Below the pieces are notes generated by a model that was given only the letters and a program-made list of their open reading frames with translations, made no database searches and was not told where the DNA came from. This document shows, piece by piece, positions 34,650 through 43,472 of a stretch of DNA of 64,000 nucleotides. Source of the stretch: Flavobacterium luteolum (GTDB lineage Bacteria; Bacteroidota; Bacteroidia; Flavobacteriales; Flavobacteriaceae); NCBI RefSeq assembly GCF_027111275.1, contig NZ_CP114286.1, positions 2,108,001 to 2,172,000 of the forward strand, in the 5' to 3' direction. The number at the start of each line of letters is the position of its first letter. Position 1 is the first letter of the stretch. The position numbers and the translations under genes were made by a program.

Positions 34650-36110
34650 TTGGGATTATATAAAAATCTATTCAAGCAAACTGCAATTTACGGACTGGCA
34701 ACAGTTTTACCGAGAATGCTAAGTTTTTTATTAGTGAGATTATATACAGGAATTTTACCTACCGCTGAGTATGGGGAAGTTTCAATCGTATTGTCTTGGA
34801 TGGTTTTCTTTAACGTAGTTCTTTCTTACGGAATGGAAACTGCTTTTTTTAGATTTTACAGTGCTGAAGAAGATAAGAAAAATGTAATTGCAACTTCTAC
34901 CATTTCTATATTTTGGACCTCGATAATCTTTCTTTTCGCTGGATTGATTTTTAGAAATACACTCGCAAATCTAGCAGAAGTAGATGTTCAATACATTACT
35001 TATACAGTGTGGATTTTAGTTTTAGATGCACTGGTTTTAATTCCATTTTCTAAACTTAGAGCCAATCAGAGACCTATGGTTTATGCGGCAATTAAGATTG
35101 GAAACGTGGTGATAAACTTATTATTGAATATATTTTTCCTGATGTATCTTCCAAAATTGGCAGAAGCAAATCCAAATTCTATTTGGGATAATTTATATGT
35201 TCAAAACTTCCAGATTGCTTATATTTTCATCGCAAACCTTTTGGCAAGTTTGGCAACCTTTATTGTGCTTTCTCCAAACTACCTTTCGCTTGGACGAAAA
35301 TTCGATCCTGTACTTTGGAAGAAAATGATGAAATACGGACTTCCTATTTTGGTAGCTGGATTGGCTTTTGCCGTAAATGAACATTTCGATAAAATTCTAT
35401 TAGGATATTTGCTTCCAGAAAATTTAGCAAAATCTGAAGTTGGAGCTTATTCTGCTTGTTATAAATTAGGATTGTTTATGGTTCTTTTTGCAACAGCTTT
35501 TAGATTAGGAATTGAACCGTTCTTTTTTAGTCATGCAAAAAATGAAAACGCACCGCAGACTTATGCTGTTATTACCAAATATTTTGTGATTTTAGGATCG
35601 TTGATTTTATTAGGTGTAATTGTTTTTGCAGATGTTTTAAAATACCTATTATTAGACAACAAATCGTATTGGGAAGCAATGAAAGTTGTGCCATTAATTA
35701 TTTTGGCAAATTTCTTTTTAGGAATTTACAACAACTTATCAGTTTGGTATAAACTTACTGATAAAACAAAAATTGGGGCTTACATTTCTATTGTTGGTGC
35801 AATTGTAACCTTGATTTTAAATTATCTTTTAATTCCGAAGTACAGCTATTATGGTTCTGCAATTGCAACCATTTCTGCTTACGGTAGCATGATGCTTATT
35901 TCTTATGTTTTAGGAAATAAGTATTATCCGATTCCTTATGACATGAACAAGATTGGTGCTTATTTAGGCGTTTCAATAGTATTTTCAATTATTTCGTTTT
36001 ACGGATTTAGAGAAAAATATTATGTTGGAATTCCGCTTCTTTTAATTTTTATGTATATGGTTTACCATTTTGAAAAAGATACTATAAAAGGAATAATGAG
36101 GAGAAAATAA
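34650..36110 (+). CDS. Polysaccharide flippase of the MOP superfamily
   Basis: The protein is 486 residues with about 12-14 membrane segments. It starts GLYKNLFKQTAIYGLATVLPRMLSFLLVRLYTGILPTAEYGEVSI, the N-terminal signature of Wzx/RfbX-like lipid-linked saccharide flippases. In Bacteroidetes this gene is typically fixed next to dut and a sugar nucleotidyltransferase, so it probably serves a conserved envelope glycan rather than the variable cluster at 3-10 kb. The start is TTG at 34650, with an in-frame stop 12 bp upstream at 34638-34640. Confidence 0.87.
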   Translation: MGLYKNLFKQTAIYGLATVLPRMLSFLLVRLYTGILPTAEYGEVSIVLSWMVFFNVVLSYGMETAFFRFYSAEEDKKNVIATSTISIFWTSIIFLFAGLIFRNTLANLAEVDVQYITYTVWILVLDALVLIPFSKLRANQRPMVYAAIKIGNVVINLLLNIFFLMYLPKLAEANPNSIWDNLYVQNFQIAYIFIANLLASLATFIVLSPNYLSLGRKFDPVLWKKMMKYGLPILVAGLAFAVNEHFDKILLGYLLPENLAKSEVGAYSACYKLGLFMVLFATAFRLGIEPFFFSHAKNENAPQTYAVITKYFVILGSLILLGVIVFADVLKYLLLDNKSYWEAMKVVPLIILANFFLGIYNNLSVWYKLTDKTKIGAYISIVGAIVTLILNYLLIPKYSYYGSAIATISAYGSMMLISYVLGNKYYPIPYDMNKIGAYLGVSIVFSIISFYGFREKYYVGIPLLLIFMYMVYHFEKDTIKGIMRRK

Positions 36111-36138
36111 GACGTTTTAAGAAAATTTATATTTAAAA

Positions 36139-36573
36139 ATGAAAATTCAAATTATCAATAAATCACAGCACGATTTACCAAATTACGAGACAATTGCTTC
36201 TGCAGGAATGGATCTGCGTGCCAATATTATAGAACCAATTACGTTAAAGCCTTTAGAAAGAACAATTGTAAAAACAGGACTTTTTATTGAATTGCCAATT
36301 GGTTACGAAGCGCAAGTAAGACCAAGAAGTGGTCTGGCTGCTAAAAAAGGAGTAACAGTTTTGAATTCGCCAGGAACTGTTGATGCAGATTACAGAGGAG
36401 AAATTGGAGTAATTTTAGTAAATTTATCTAATGACGATTTTGTAATCGAAAATGGAGAACGAATTGCGCAGCTGATTATTGCAAAACACGAAAGAGCTGA
36501 ATGGATTGAAGTTGAAACACTTACTGAAACATCAAGAGGTGAAGGAGGCTTTGGAAGCACTGGAGTAAAATAA
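36139..36573 (+). CDS. dut: dUTP diphosphatase
   Basis: All five trimeric dUTPase motifs are present: AGMDLRANI (motif 1), [11 protein letters not shown] (2), [17 protein letters not shown] (3, with the catalytic Asp), ERIAQLII (4) and the Gly-rich C-terminal [10 protein letters not shown] (5). It hydrolyses dUTP to dUMP, keeping uracil out of DNA and supplying thymidylate synthesis. The length of 144 residues is normal. It is in line with the flippase gene, 28 bp upstream. Confidence 0.97.
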   Translation: MKIQIINKSQHDLPNYETIASAGMDLRANIIEPITLKPLERTIVKTGLFIELPIGYEAQVRPRSGLAAKKGVTVLNSPGTVDADYRGEIGVILVNLSNDDFVIENGERIAQLIIAKHERAEWIEVETLTETSRGEGGFGSTGVK

Positions 36574-36597
36574 TAGAAAAACAAAGACCAAACCCAT

Positions 36598-36614
36598 GAA
36601 GATTTTAAATCTTC
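36598..36614. repeat. 17-nt palindrome between dut and the nucleotidyltransferase gene
   Basis: GAAGATTT-T-AAATCTTC is a perfect palindrome within the 61-bp gap. It has no T run and is of uncertain role. Confidence 0.5.
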
Positions 36615-36634
36615 TCATAAAATCAAATTAAAGA

Positions 36635-37651
36635 ATGAAAATAATTGTGCCAATGGCAGGCCGCGGATCAAGATTGAGGCCTCATACATTAACCGTTCCT
36701 AAACCGTTAATTCCAGTTGCCGGAAAATCGATTGTACATCGTTTAGTTGAAGATATTGCCAAAATATTAAAAGAACCAATTGAAGAAGTTGCCTTTATTT
36801 TAGGAGACGAAGCGTTCTTTGGAGATGATGTTGTAGCAAGCTTAGAAGAATTGGCTAAAGGATTAGGAGCTAAAGCTTCAATCTATCGTCAAGATCAGCC
36901 TTTAGGAACTGGACACGCGATTATGTGTGCGAAAGATTCTCTTTCTGGACCTGCTGTAATTGCTTACGCAGATACTTTAATTAGAGCTGATTTTGAATTA
37001 GATCCAGAAGCAGATGCTGTAATCTGGGTAAAACAAGTAGAGCAGCCAGAAGCTTTTGGTGTGGTAAAACTGAACCAGAATAATGAAATTATAGAGTTGG
37101 TTGAAAAGCCAAAAGAGTTTGTTAGCGACTTAGCTGTTATCGGAATTTATTACTTTAAAGAAGTTGGAATTTTAAGAAACGAACTTCAAAATGTTTTAGA
37201 TAATAATATTCAGAATGGCGGAGAATATCAGATTAATGATGGTATCAAAGCAATGATGGCAAACGGAAAAGTTTTCAAAACAGGAAGTGTTGATGAATGG
37301 ATGGATTGCGGTAACAAAGATGTTACGGTTGAAACCAATACAAGAATGCTAGGTTTTCTTCATAATGATGGAGAGCATTTAGTAGATTATGGCGTGACGT
37401 TAGAAAATTCAACGATTATTCCTCCTTGCTATATTGGACAAAATGTAGTCTTGAAAAATACGACAATCGGACCAAATGTTTCTCTTGGAAATGGATGCCA
37501 CGTTACAGACAGTACTATCAAAAATAGTTTGATTCAGACTTATTCTCAAATTAAAAATGCTGCTTTAGTTAATGCAATGATCGGAAACCATGTGAGTTAT
37601 GATGGTAAATTTACAAGCATTAGCATTGGAGATTACGCTGTTTTAGAATAA
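36635..37651 (+). CDS. Sugar-1-phosphate nucleotidyltransferase with left-handed beta-helix domain
   Basis: The N-terminal Rossmann-like domain begins IIVPMAGRGSRLRPHTLTVPKPLIPVAGKSIVHRL, with the G-x-G-x-R-L and P-K-P motifs. GTGHAIMCAKDSL and EKPKEF follow. The last third (about residues 245-338) has hexapeptide repeats (NSTIIPPCYIGQNVVLKNTTIGPNVSLGNGCHVTDSTIKNSLI) forming a beta-helix. It activates a hexose-1-phosphate to an NDP-sugar; which nucleotide and sugar is not decided. It resembles the RmlA/GlmU-like proteins found beside dut in Bacteroidetes. Confidence 0.9.
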   Translation: MKIIVPMAGRGSRLRPHTLTVPKPLIPVAGKSIVHRLVEDIAKILKEPIEEVAFILGDEAFFGDDVVASLEELAKGLGAKASIYRQDQPLGTGHAIMCAKDSLSGPAVIAYADTLIRADFELDPEADAVIWVKQVEQPEAFGVVKLNQNNEIIELVEKPKEFVSDLAVIGIYYFKEVGILRNELQNVLDNNIQNGGEYQINDGIKAMMANGKVFKTGSVDEWMDCGNKDVTVETNTRMLGFLHNDGEHLVDYGVTLENSTIIPPCYIGQNVVLKNTTIGPNVSLGNGCHVTDSTIKNSLIQTYSQIKNAALVNAMIGNHVSYDGKFTSISIGDYAVLE

Positions 37652-37699
37652 AATAAAAATTAGCAAAGTTTCGTTTTGTTTAAAATGTAATTTTTAGAA

Positions 37700-39052
37700 A
37701 TGATTAAAAAAGGAGTTTTTACAATATTGGTTTTTGCTTTATTCAGCACATCATTTTCGGTTTTTGCTCAGACAGAACCCGAGGATATTGCTATGGCAAC
37801 CGACGAATATCAAGACTCATTTTATGAATCGTTAAAACAAAAAGGAATTGAAAATTATGATAAAGCGATTGTATCATTGGAGAAATGTATTAAGCTAAAA
37901 CCCAATGATGCAGTTGCTTATTTTGAATTAGGAAAGAATTATCTGTCGCTTAAAGAATATCAAAATGCACAAAATGCTTTTGAAAAAGCAACGCAGCTTG
38001 ATCCTAAAAACAAATGGTTTTGGCTCGGAATTTACGATGTAAGTTATGAGACAAAAAATTATCCTTTGGCAATTGAAATCATTCAAAAAATAATTGTTTT
38101 TGATGAAGAATACAAAGACGATTTGATTTCGTTGTACATGATTACCAATCAGTATGACAAAGCATTAATTGCGATTAATGAAATGAACGATAAGTTCGGA
38201 AAATCGTCTGATCGTGAAATTTATAAAGCACAGATTTTATCACAAGGAAAATATCAGAATGCTGAAATTGATAATTTGATTCAGCAAATCAAAAAAGGTC
38301 CAAAAGAAGAATCAAATTATTTGAATCTCATTCTCATATATTCAAAAAATAATGAAAATGAGAAATCGCTTGAAGTAGCAAAACAGCTGGCTAAAGAAAT
38401 TCCAAATTCAGAATGGGGGCAGGTGAGTTTGTTCAAAACGTATTTAGATGCCAATCAAGCAGACAAAGCTATAAAATCGATGAATGTGATTTTAGCTAGT
38501 TCAAAAATCGATTCAAAAATCAAACACAGAACTTTGAATGAATTTTTGATTTATGTAAATAAAAATCCACAGTATGCTGCCGATTTAGAAAAAGCCATTT
38601 CCTATTTTGATAATGACAAAGATGTTGACGTTGCCAAAGAAATTGGAAAATTCTATCATAGTAAAGGACAATTTGAAAATGCCATTAAATATTATGAAAA
38701 AGATTTAAAGGCAAATTCAGATACCAATCTTGAGACCAATATGTTATTGCTGGAAGCGTATGTGCAGGCAAAACAATACGAGCCAATGACCAAAAGAGCC
38801 ATGATGCTGATTGAAGTTTATCCGAGTCAGGCTCAGTTTTACTACTATGCTGGTTTAGGGAGCAATCAGCAGAAACAATTTAAAAATGCAAAAACCGTCT
38901 TAGAGATGGGGCTTGATTATGTGGTGGATGACGTAAAATTAGAGTCAAATTTTAATATTCAGCTAGGAGAGGCATACAATGGATTGGGAGATGCAAAGAA
39001 AAAAGAGGAATGCTTTTTGAAGGCAAATGAAGTATTAAAAAAGAAAAAATAA
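37700..39052 (+). CDS. Exported TPR-repeat protein
   Basis: The signal peptide MIKKGVFTILVFALFSTSFSVFAQ is followed by TPR repeats, for example YDKAIVSLEKCIKLKPNDAVAYFELGKNYLSLKEYQNAQNAFEKATQLDPKNKWFW (about residues 53-108) and more toward the C-terminus (YYEKDLKANSDTNLETNMLLLEAYV). It is probably periplasmic and acts as a protein-binding scaffold. The order nucleotidyltransferase, TPR, DUF4292, EnvC-like is conserved in Bacteroidetes as I recall it and suggests a shared envelope function. Confidence 0.85.
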   Translation: MIKKGVFTILVFALFSTSFSVFAQTEPEDIAMATDEYQDSFYESLKQKGIENYDKAIVSLEKCIKLKPNDAVAYFELGKNYLSLKEYQNAQNAFEKATQLDPKNKWFWLGIYDVSYETKNYPLAIEIIQKIIVFDEEYKDDLISLYMITNQYDKALIAINEMNDKFGKSSDREIYKAQILSQGKYQNAEIDNLIQQIKKGPKEESNYLNLILIYSKNNENEKSLEVAKQLAKEIPNSEWGQVSLFKTYLDANQADKAIKSMNVILASSKIDSKIKHRTLNEFLIYVNKNPQYAADLEKAISYFDNDKDVDVAKEIGKFYHSKGQFENAIKYYEKDLKANSDTNLETNMLLLEAYVQAKQYEPMTKRAMMLIEVYPSQAQFYYYAGLGSNQQKQFKNAKTVLEMGLDYVVDDVKLESNFNIQLGEAYNGLGDAKKKEECFLKANEVLKKKK

Positions 39053-39065
39053 AAAGAGAATTCAG

Positions 39066-39845
39066 ATGAAAAAATATATATCAATACTAGTATTGTCTAT
39101 TGCTGTAATTTCATGTAAATCGAAAGCAGTAGCAGTGCAAGGAAATACAAGCCAGACAATTGTAGAGAAAGAAGACAAAAAAGTAATTGAAAAACATTAC
39201 GACAACAAGTTGGATTTTTCGACCTTGTACATAAAAGCGAGCGCAAGATATGCTGATGAAAAACAAAGCCAAAATGTTACTGCCGAAATTAGAATCGAAA
39301 AAGACAAGCAAATTTTAATAAGTGTTCGTTTTTTAGGAATTACAATGGCAAAAGCTTTAATAACACCTTCTGCAGTAAGTTATTATGAGAAAATGAACGG
39401 GACTTACTATGAAGGTGACTTTACAAGTTTAAGCAAATGGCTTGGAACAGATTTAGATTATTCTAAAGTTCAAAATCTATTGATTGGAGAAGCTTTTGAC
39501 GATTTAAGAAAAGGAAAATATACGCAGACTATTGTAGAAAATCTTTTTAGATTAGACGAAGAAAAAGATGCTAATTTGAAGAAGACCTTTTTCTTAGATG
39601 GAGAGAAATATCTAATTCAGAAAGAAGAGATTTCGCAACCGTCTGAAAACAGAACGTTGCAAATTGCCTACTCAGACACTAAAAATTTTGATCAGGGAAT
39701 ATTACCGACAAATATAGAAATCAATGCCGTTCAGCCAAAAGGCAAAACAAGTATTAATTTGAATTACAACAATATTTCATTTAATGAAGAACTTTCTTTT
39801 CCGTATAGCGTTCCAAGCGGTTATAAAAAAGTTACAATTAAGTAA
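39066..39845 (+). CDS. DUF4292-family lipoprotein
   Basis: The N-terminus MKKYISILVLSIAVISC is a lipoprotein signal with Cys17. The mature part (LDFSTLYIKASARYADEKQSQNVTAEIRIEKDKQILISVRFLGITMAKALITPSAVSYYEKMNGTYYEGDF) matches DUF4292, a fold related to LolA/LolB-type half-barrels. A role in lipid or lipoprotein handling at the outer membrane is plausible from that resemblance but untested. It lies 13 bp after the TPR gene and 24 bp before the EnvC-like gene. Confidence 0.82.
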   Translation: MKKYISILVLSIAVISCKSKAVAVQGNTSQTIVEKEDKKVIEKHYDNKLDFSTLYIKASARYADEKQSQNVTAEIRIEKDKQILISVRFLGITMAKALITPSAVSYYEKMNGTYYEGDFTSLSKWLGTDLDYSKVQNLLIGEAFDDLRKGKYTQTIVENLFRLDEEKDANLKKTFFLDGEKYLIQKEEISQPSENRTLQIAYSDTKNFDQGILPTNIEINAVQPKGKTSINLNYNNISFNEELSFPYSVPSGYKKVTIK

Positions 39846-39869
39846 ATTTGCAAAAATAAAAACATAAAC

Positions 39870-41123
39870 ATGCCAAAATTTCTCCTAAGCCTAGTTCTAA
39901 TTTGTGCCACTACCTTTGTATGGGCACAGGATTCTCAGCAAGAAAAACTGGAACAGCGTAAAGCTCAAATTCAGCAGGAAATCAGAGATAACGAAAAGAT
40001 GCTTCAGTCTGTTCGAAAAAAAGAGAAATCTGCTGTGAGTGAATATTTAATTCAGGCAAATAAAATTAAGCTAAAAGAGAAATTAATTAATACTACAGCA
40101 AAACAGGAAAAACTGATTAGTAATGACATGTATATTAATCAAGTTCAGGTAAATAAACTTAAGAAAGAACTAAAAGTTCTAAAGGAAGACTATGCTGAGA
40201 TGATTTTGAAATCGTACAAAAGCCGTTCTGAGCAAAGCCGAGCGATGTTCATTTTATCTTCTGAAAGTTTCTTGCAAGCTTACAAAAGAGCACAATACTT
40301 AAAACAATATACTACTTTTAGAAAAAACCAAGGTCTTGAAATTCAGTCAAAAACAGCGCAATTGGTTGATTTTAATGCAAAACTAGATGGTCAAAGACAA
40401 ATTAAAAAGAAGGTAATTGCTGAAAATCAAAAAGAAAAAATTACACTAGAAGCAGAGAAAAAAGAACAACAAAAATTAGTTAATGCTCTTAAAAAAGATA
40501 AAAATAAAATTGCTGCAGATATTCGATCAAAACAAAACGAATCTAAACGTATTGATAAACAAATTGATCGTTTAATTCGTGAAGCTATTGCAGAAGCCAA
40601 TAGAAAAGCTGCTGCAGAAAGAGCAAAAGCAAATCCAGGTTCTAGTGAAGCAAAAGCACCCGTTTCTTCTTCAAAAATTGCATTGACGCCAGAAGATAAA
40701 ATTCTAGCTGCTGACTTTAAAGCAAACAGAGGAAGATTGCCTTGGCCAGTAGAAAAAGGATTTATTTCTCTTGGTTATGGAGATCAGCCACACCCATTGC
40801 ATCCGTCAATTACAGTTCATAATTCTGGAGTTGAGATTACCACGGAAGATGGTGCAAGCGCTAGAGCTGTATTTGCTGGAGAAGTATCTAAAGTTATTGT
40901 ATTATCGCCAGTAAATAAAGCAGTTGTAATTCAGCATGGAGACTTTTTTACCGTCTATCAAAACTTAAGTTCTGTTTCGGTTAGTCAAGGAGATAAAGTA
41001 ACTATTAAGCAAAACATCGGAAAAGTGAGAACAAGTGGTGATACAGGAAAAACCATTATTAAATTCTTGATTCTGCAAAATACATCAAACAATAATCCGG
41101 AAGGATGGCTGCAAAGCAGATAA
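39870..41123 (+). CDS. EnvC-like murein hydrolase activator with degenerate LytM domain
   Basis: A signal peptide (LLSLVLICATTFVWA) is followed by a long coiled coil (about residues 20-240) and a C-terminal LytM/M23 domain (LPWPVEKGFISLGYGDQPHPLHPSITVHNSGVEI...). The metal ligands of active M23 peptidases are mostly lost: the second motif HxH is replaced by VYQNLS and IKFLIL. This fits EnvC, which does not cut peptidoglycan but switches on amidases at the septum. A strong terminator follows, ending the operon that began at 34650. Confidence 0.9.
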   Translation: MPKFLLSLVLICATTFVWAQDSQQEKLEQRKAQIQQEIRDNEKMLQSVRKKEKSAVSEYLIQANKIKLKEKLINTTAKQEKLISNDMYINQVQVNKLKKELKVLKEDYAEMILKSYKSRSEQSRAMFILSSESFLQAYKRAQYLKQYTTFRKNQGLEIQSKTAQLVDFNAKLDGQRQIKKKVIAENQKEKITLEAEKKEQQKLVNALKKDKNKIAADIRSKQNESKRIDKQIDRLIREAIAEANRKAAAERAKANPGSSEAKAPVSSSKIALTPEDKILAADFKANRGRLPWPVEKGFISLGYGDQPHPLHPSITVHNSGVEITTEDGASARAVFAGEVSKVIVLSPVNKAVVIQHGDFFTVYQNLSSVSVSQGDKVTIKQNIGKVRTSGDTGKTIIKFLILQNTSNNNPEGWLQSR

Positions 41124-41129
41124 AAATTT

Positions 41130-41157
41130 AAGGGAGCATTTAGCTCCCTTTTTTATT
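41130..41157 (+). terminator. Terminator after the EnvC-like gene
   Basis: AAGGGAGC (41130-41137) pairs with GCTCCCTT (41143-41150), loop ATTTA, followed by TTTTATT. Confidence 0.9.
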
Positions 41158-41162
41158 ATAAT

Positions 41163-41582
41163 TTAATCGTATTGTTCTAGAAAATATTTTACAACATCTG
41201 TTGTAGTAACAATTCCCTTCAATTCTCCATTGTCAACAACAGGAAGAGCATGAAAATCTTCTTTCACAAAAATTTCTGCTAAGTCCCTGATTATGGTATC
41301 AGAAGAAACTGTTTTTGGTTTCGAAGTCATAACCTGAGGAACAGTCAGCATTTCTAGTATAGCTTCATCGGCATTGTCCTGACCTTCAAATAAAGCTCCA
41401 AAAGTTAATCGATTAATATCAGTTCGACTTATTATTCCGATTACTTCTTTACCTTTTACAATTGGAATATGACGGATAGTATTTGTTTTTAATTTTTCAA
41501 CTACAGTTTTCAAGTCATCTTTTTCGTCTGCAGTCACTACGGTTTTAGTCATAATATGACTAATTGGTTCTCTTTTTTTCAT
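41163..41582 (-). CDS. Tandem CBS-domain protein
   Basis: The protein is 139 residues and consists of one Bateman pair. The first CBS starts ISHIMTKTVVTADEKDDLKTVVEKLKTNTIRHIPIVKGKEVIGIISRTDI; the second is VPQVMTSKPKTVSSDTIIRDLAEIFVKEDFHALPVVDNGELKGIVTTTDVVKYFL. Such stand-alone modules bind adenine nucleotides and act as energy or ligand sensors. No effector domain is fused, so it probably acts on a partner protein. It is divergent from rbfA, and its 3' end faces the EnvC terminator. Confidence 0.92.
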   Translation of the reverse strand: MKKREPISHIMTKTVVTADEKDDLKTVVEKLKTNTIRHIPIVKGKEVIGIISRTDINRLTFGALFEGQDNADEAILEMLTVPQVMTSKPKTVSSDTIIRDLAEIFVKEDFHALPVVDNGELKGIVTTTDVVKYFLEQYD

Positions 41583-41606
41583 GATAGATTAGTTTTATAT
41601 TTATAT

Positions 41607-41614
41607 CAAATATG
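41607..41614 (-). promoter_or_regulatory. Possible -7 element CATATTTG for the CBS gene
   Basis: One base away from TAnnTTTG, 25 bp upstream of the ATG at 41582 on the minus strand. Confidence 0.35.
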
Positions 41615-41694
41615 TAGAATAATTCCCTCAAACGCTATGATCTTTATCAGCTTTTAAAACAATTAAAAGAACATGTAATACGACTAAATTTTAG

Positions 41695-41703
41695 TATTTT
41701 TGC
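41695..41703 (+). promoter_or_regulatory. -7 promoter element TATTTTTGC directly in front of rbfA
   Basis: It ends only 3 bp before the rbfA ATG at 41707. Transcription would then start at or next to the ATG, which predicts a leaderless or almost leaderless mRNA. Confidence 0.6.
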
Positions 41704-41706
41704 AGT

Positions 41707-42099
41707 ATGGAAACAAATAGACAGAAAAAAATAGGCGGTGTTATTCAGAAAGATCTGGTTGATATTTTGCAAGGTGAAGTGAGAAAAAACGGAATTACAA
41801 ATTTGGTAATTTCAGTGTCCAAAGTAAGTGTCACTACAGATTTGTCTGTGGCAACAGTTTATCTTAGTATTTTTCCACAAGAAAAAGCCAAAGAAACATT
41901 AGAGGCAATTAAAACCAATACTACATTAATCAAACATGATTTGTCACAGCGTGTACGTTTGCAATTACGCCGTGTTCCGAATTTAGTATTCTTCATAGAC
42001 GATTCATTAGATTATATCGAGAAAATCGACAATGCACTTGCAGGAAAAGAAAACCCAATAGAAAACAGAGATCTTTTAGAAAAAAGAAGAAAATCATAA
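41707..42099 (+). CDS. rbfA: 30S ribosome-binding factor A
   Basis: The protein is a 130-residue KH-like protein: RQKKIGGVIQKDLVDILQGEV at the start, then VSVTTDLSVATVYLSIFP and RVRLQLRRVPNLVFFIDDSLDYIEKIDNAL, all typical of RbfA, which matures the 5' end of 16S rRNA and supports cold growth. It overlaps no other frame and is followed after one base by the LolE-like permease gene. The promoter sits at the start codon. Confidence 0.95.
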   Translation: METNRQKKIGGVIQKDLVDILQGEVRKNGITNLVISVSKVSVTTDLSVATVYLSIFPQEKAKETLEAIKTNTTLIKHDLSQRVRLQLRRVPNLVFFIDDSLDYIEKIDNALAGKENPIENRDLLEKRRKS

Positions 42100-42100
42100 T

Positions 42101-43300
42101 TTGAATTTCCCCTTATACATAGCCAAACGTTATATTTTTAGCAGCAGTAAAAACAATGCTATTAATATCATCAATCGTATTGCCAGCATGGGAATCATTG
42201 TTGGAACGATGGCTTTGTTTGTGGTTTTATCTGTTTTTAGCGGATTAAAGGTTTTCAGTCTTTCGTTTACAAACGAAATTGATCCGGATTTAAAATTGAC
42301 AGGTACCTACGGAAAGTCTTTTTTATTTACACCTGATCAAGAAAATCAGATTAAGAAAATCAACGGTGTAGCTTCTTACACCAAAATTATCGAAGAGCGT
42401 GTGCTGTTTTTATTCAAAGACAAACAGCAGGTTACGTATTTGAAAGGAGTTGACAGTTTATATCCAGTTGTCAACGATATCAAGAAAAAACTTTTTAACG
42501 GCCAATGGTTGAAACCAGATAGTTATCAGGTTGTAATTGGTTATGGTTTAGCTCAAAATTTTTCCATGGGGATTTTAGATTTTGAAAATCCCTTACAGGT
42601 TTTTGCTCCAAAACCAGGAAAAGGCGGAATCGAATATCCAGAAGAAGCTTTCAATAAAACCGATGTTCTACCTGTTGGAATTTACTCTATCAGCGAAGAT
42701 TTAGATTCAAAATATGTATTTGCAGATTTAGGATTAGTGCAGGAATTGTTAATGTACAAGCACAATCAAATCTCAGGATTAGAATTTAAATTAAAAGAAA
42801 ACGCAGATGAAGAAGCAATAAAGACACAGCTAAATTCTATTTTTAAAAATAAAATCACCTTGAAAAATAGAGCACAGTTAAATGAGTCTTTGTATAAAAT
42901 GCTTAATACTGAAAACATTGCTGTTTACCTCATATTTACCCTAGTAATCATCGTAGCGCTTTTTAATCTGATTGGTGCATTGATTATGATGATTTTGGAA
43001 AAGAAAGGAAATCTTAAAACCCTTTTCAATTTAGGATCAGATATTGGTGATCTTCGAAAAATATTTCTGTTACAAGGAACTTTATTAAGTGTTTTTGGTG
43101 GTTTAATCGGACTTGCTTTAGGGATAATCCTTGTTATTTTGCAGCAGAAATTTGAGCTCATCATGATTACGCCAACTTTGGCTTATCCAGTTGTTTTTAC
43201 AGTAGAAAATGTTCTAGTCGTAATGGCTACAATAATTTCATTAGGGTTTGTTGCATCATTAATTGCAAGTAGTCGAGTAAGTAAAAAATTACTCGATTAA
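42101..43300 (+). CDS. LolC/LolE-like ABC permease (FtsX/MacB type)
   Basis: The topology is one N-terminal membrane helix (IASMGIIVGTMALFVVLSVFSGL), a large periplasmic domain (about residues 45-265) and three C-terminal helices with the FtsX domain (IAVYLIFTLVIIVALFNLIGALIMMILEKKGNLKTLFNLGSDIGDLRKIFLLQGTLLSVFGGLIGLALG). This is the LolCE family that frees lipoproteins from the inner membrane. No LolD ATPase is adjacent, so it must come from elsewhere. The start is TTG at 42101, one base after rbfA. Confidence 0.88.
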   Translation: MNFPLYIAKRYIFSSSKNNAINIINRIASMGIIVGTMALFVVLSVFSGLKVFSLSFTNEIDPDLKLTGTYGKSFLFTPDQENQIKKINGVASYTKIIEERVLFLFKDKQQVTYLKGVDSLYPVVNDIKKKLFNGQWLKPDSYQVVIGYGLAQNFSMGILDFENPLQVFAPKPGKGGIEYPEEAFNKTDVLPVGIYSISEDLDSKYVFADLGLVQELLMYKHNQISGLEFKLKENADEEAIKTQLNSIFKNKITLKNRAQLNESLYKMLNTENIAVYLIFTLVIIVALFNLIGALIMMILEKKGNLKTLFNLGSDIGDLRKIFLLQGTLLSVFGGLIGLALGIILVILQQKFELIMITPTLAYPVVFTVENVLVVMATIISLGFVASLIASSRVSKKLLD

Positions 43301-43421
43301 TTTCTTCTTTAGAAATATTACTTATATTTACTGCCTTGAAAATCTACAGCATATGATTGTTTCTGCCTAATCCTATTTTATTTTTTAGAATAATTAGGAT
43401 ACTTAAGTTTTTACTTTTTCA

Positions 43422-43443
43422 GTTCAGATTTATACATCTGAAC
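43422..43443. repeat. Hairpin upstream of the MATE gene
   Basis: GTTCAGAT (43422-43429) and ATCTGAAC (43436-43443) form an 8-bp perfect stem 29 bp before the ATG at 43473. It could be a leader structure or part of a dispersed repeat. Confidence 0.5.
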
Positions 43444-43472
43444 CATTTTATCATTTATTATCCTAATATATC

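Noticed and set aside
39870..41123. Active M23 peptidase
   Set aside because: The metal-binding His motifs are replaced (VYQNLS, IKFLIL), so an EnvC-like activator is the better call.
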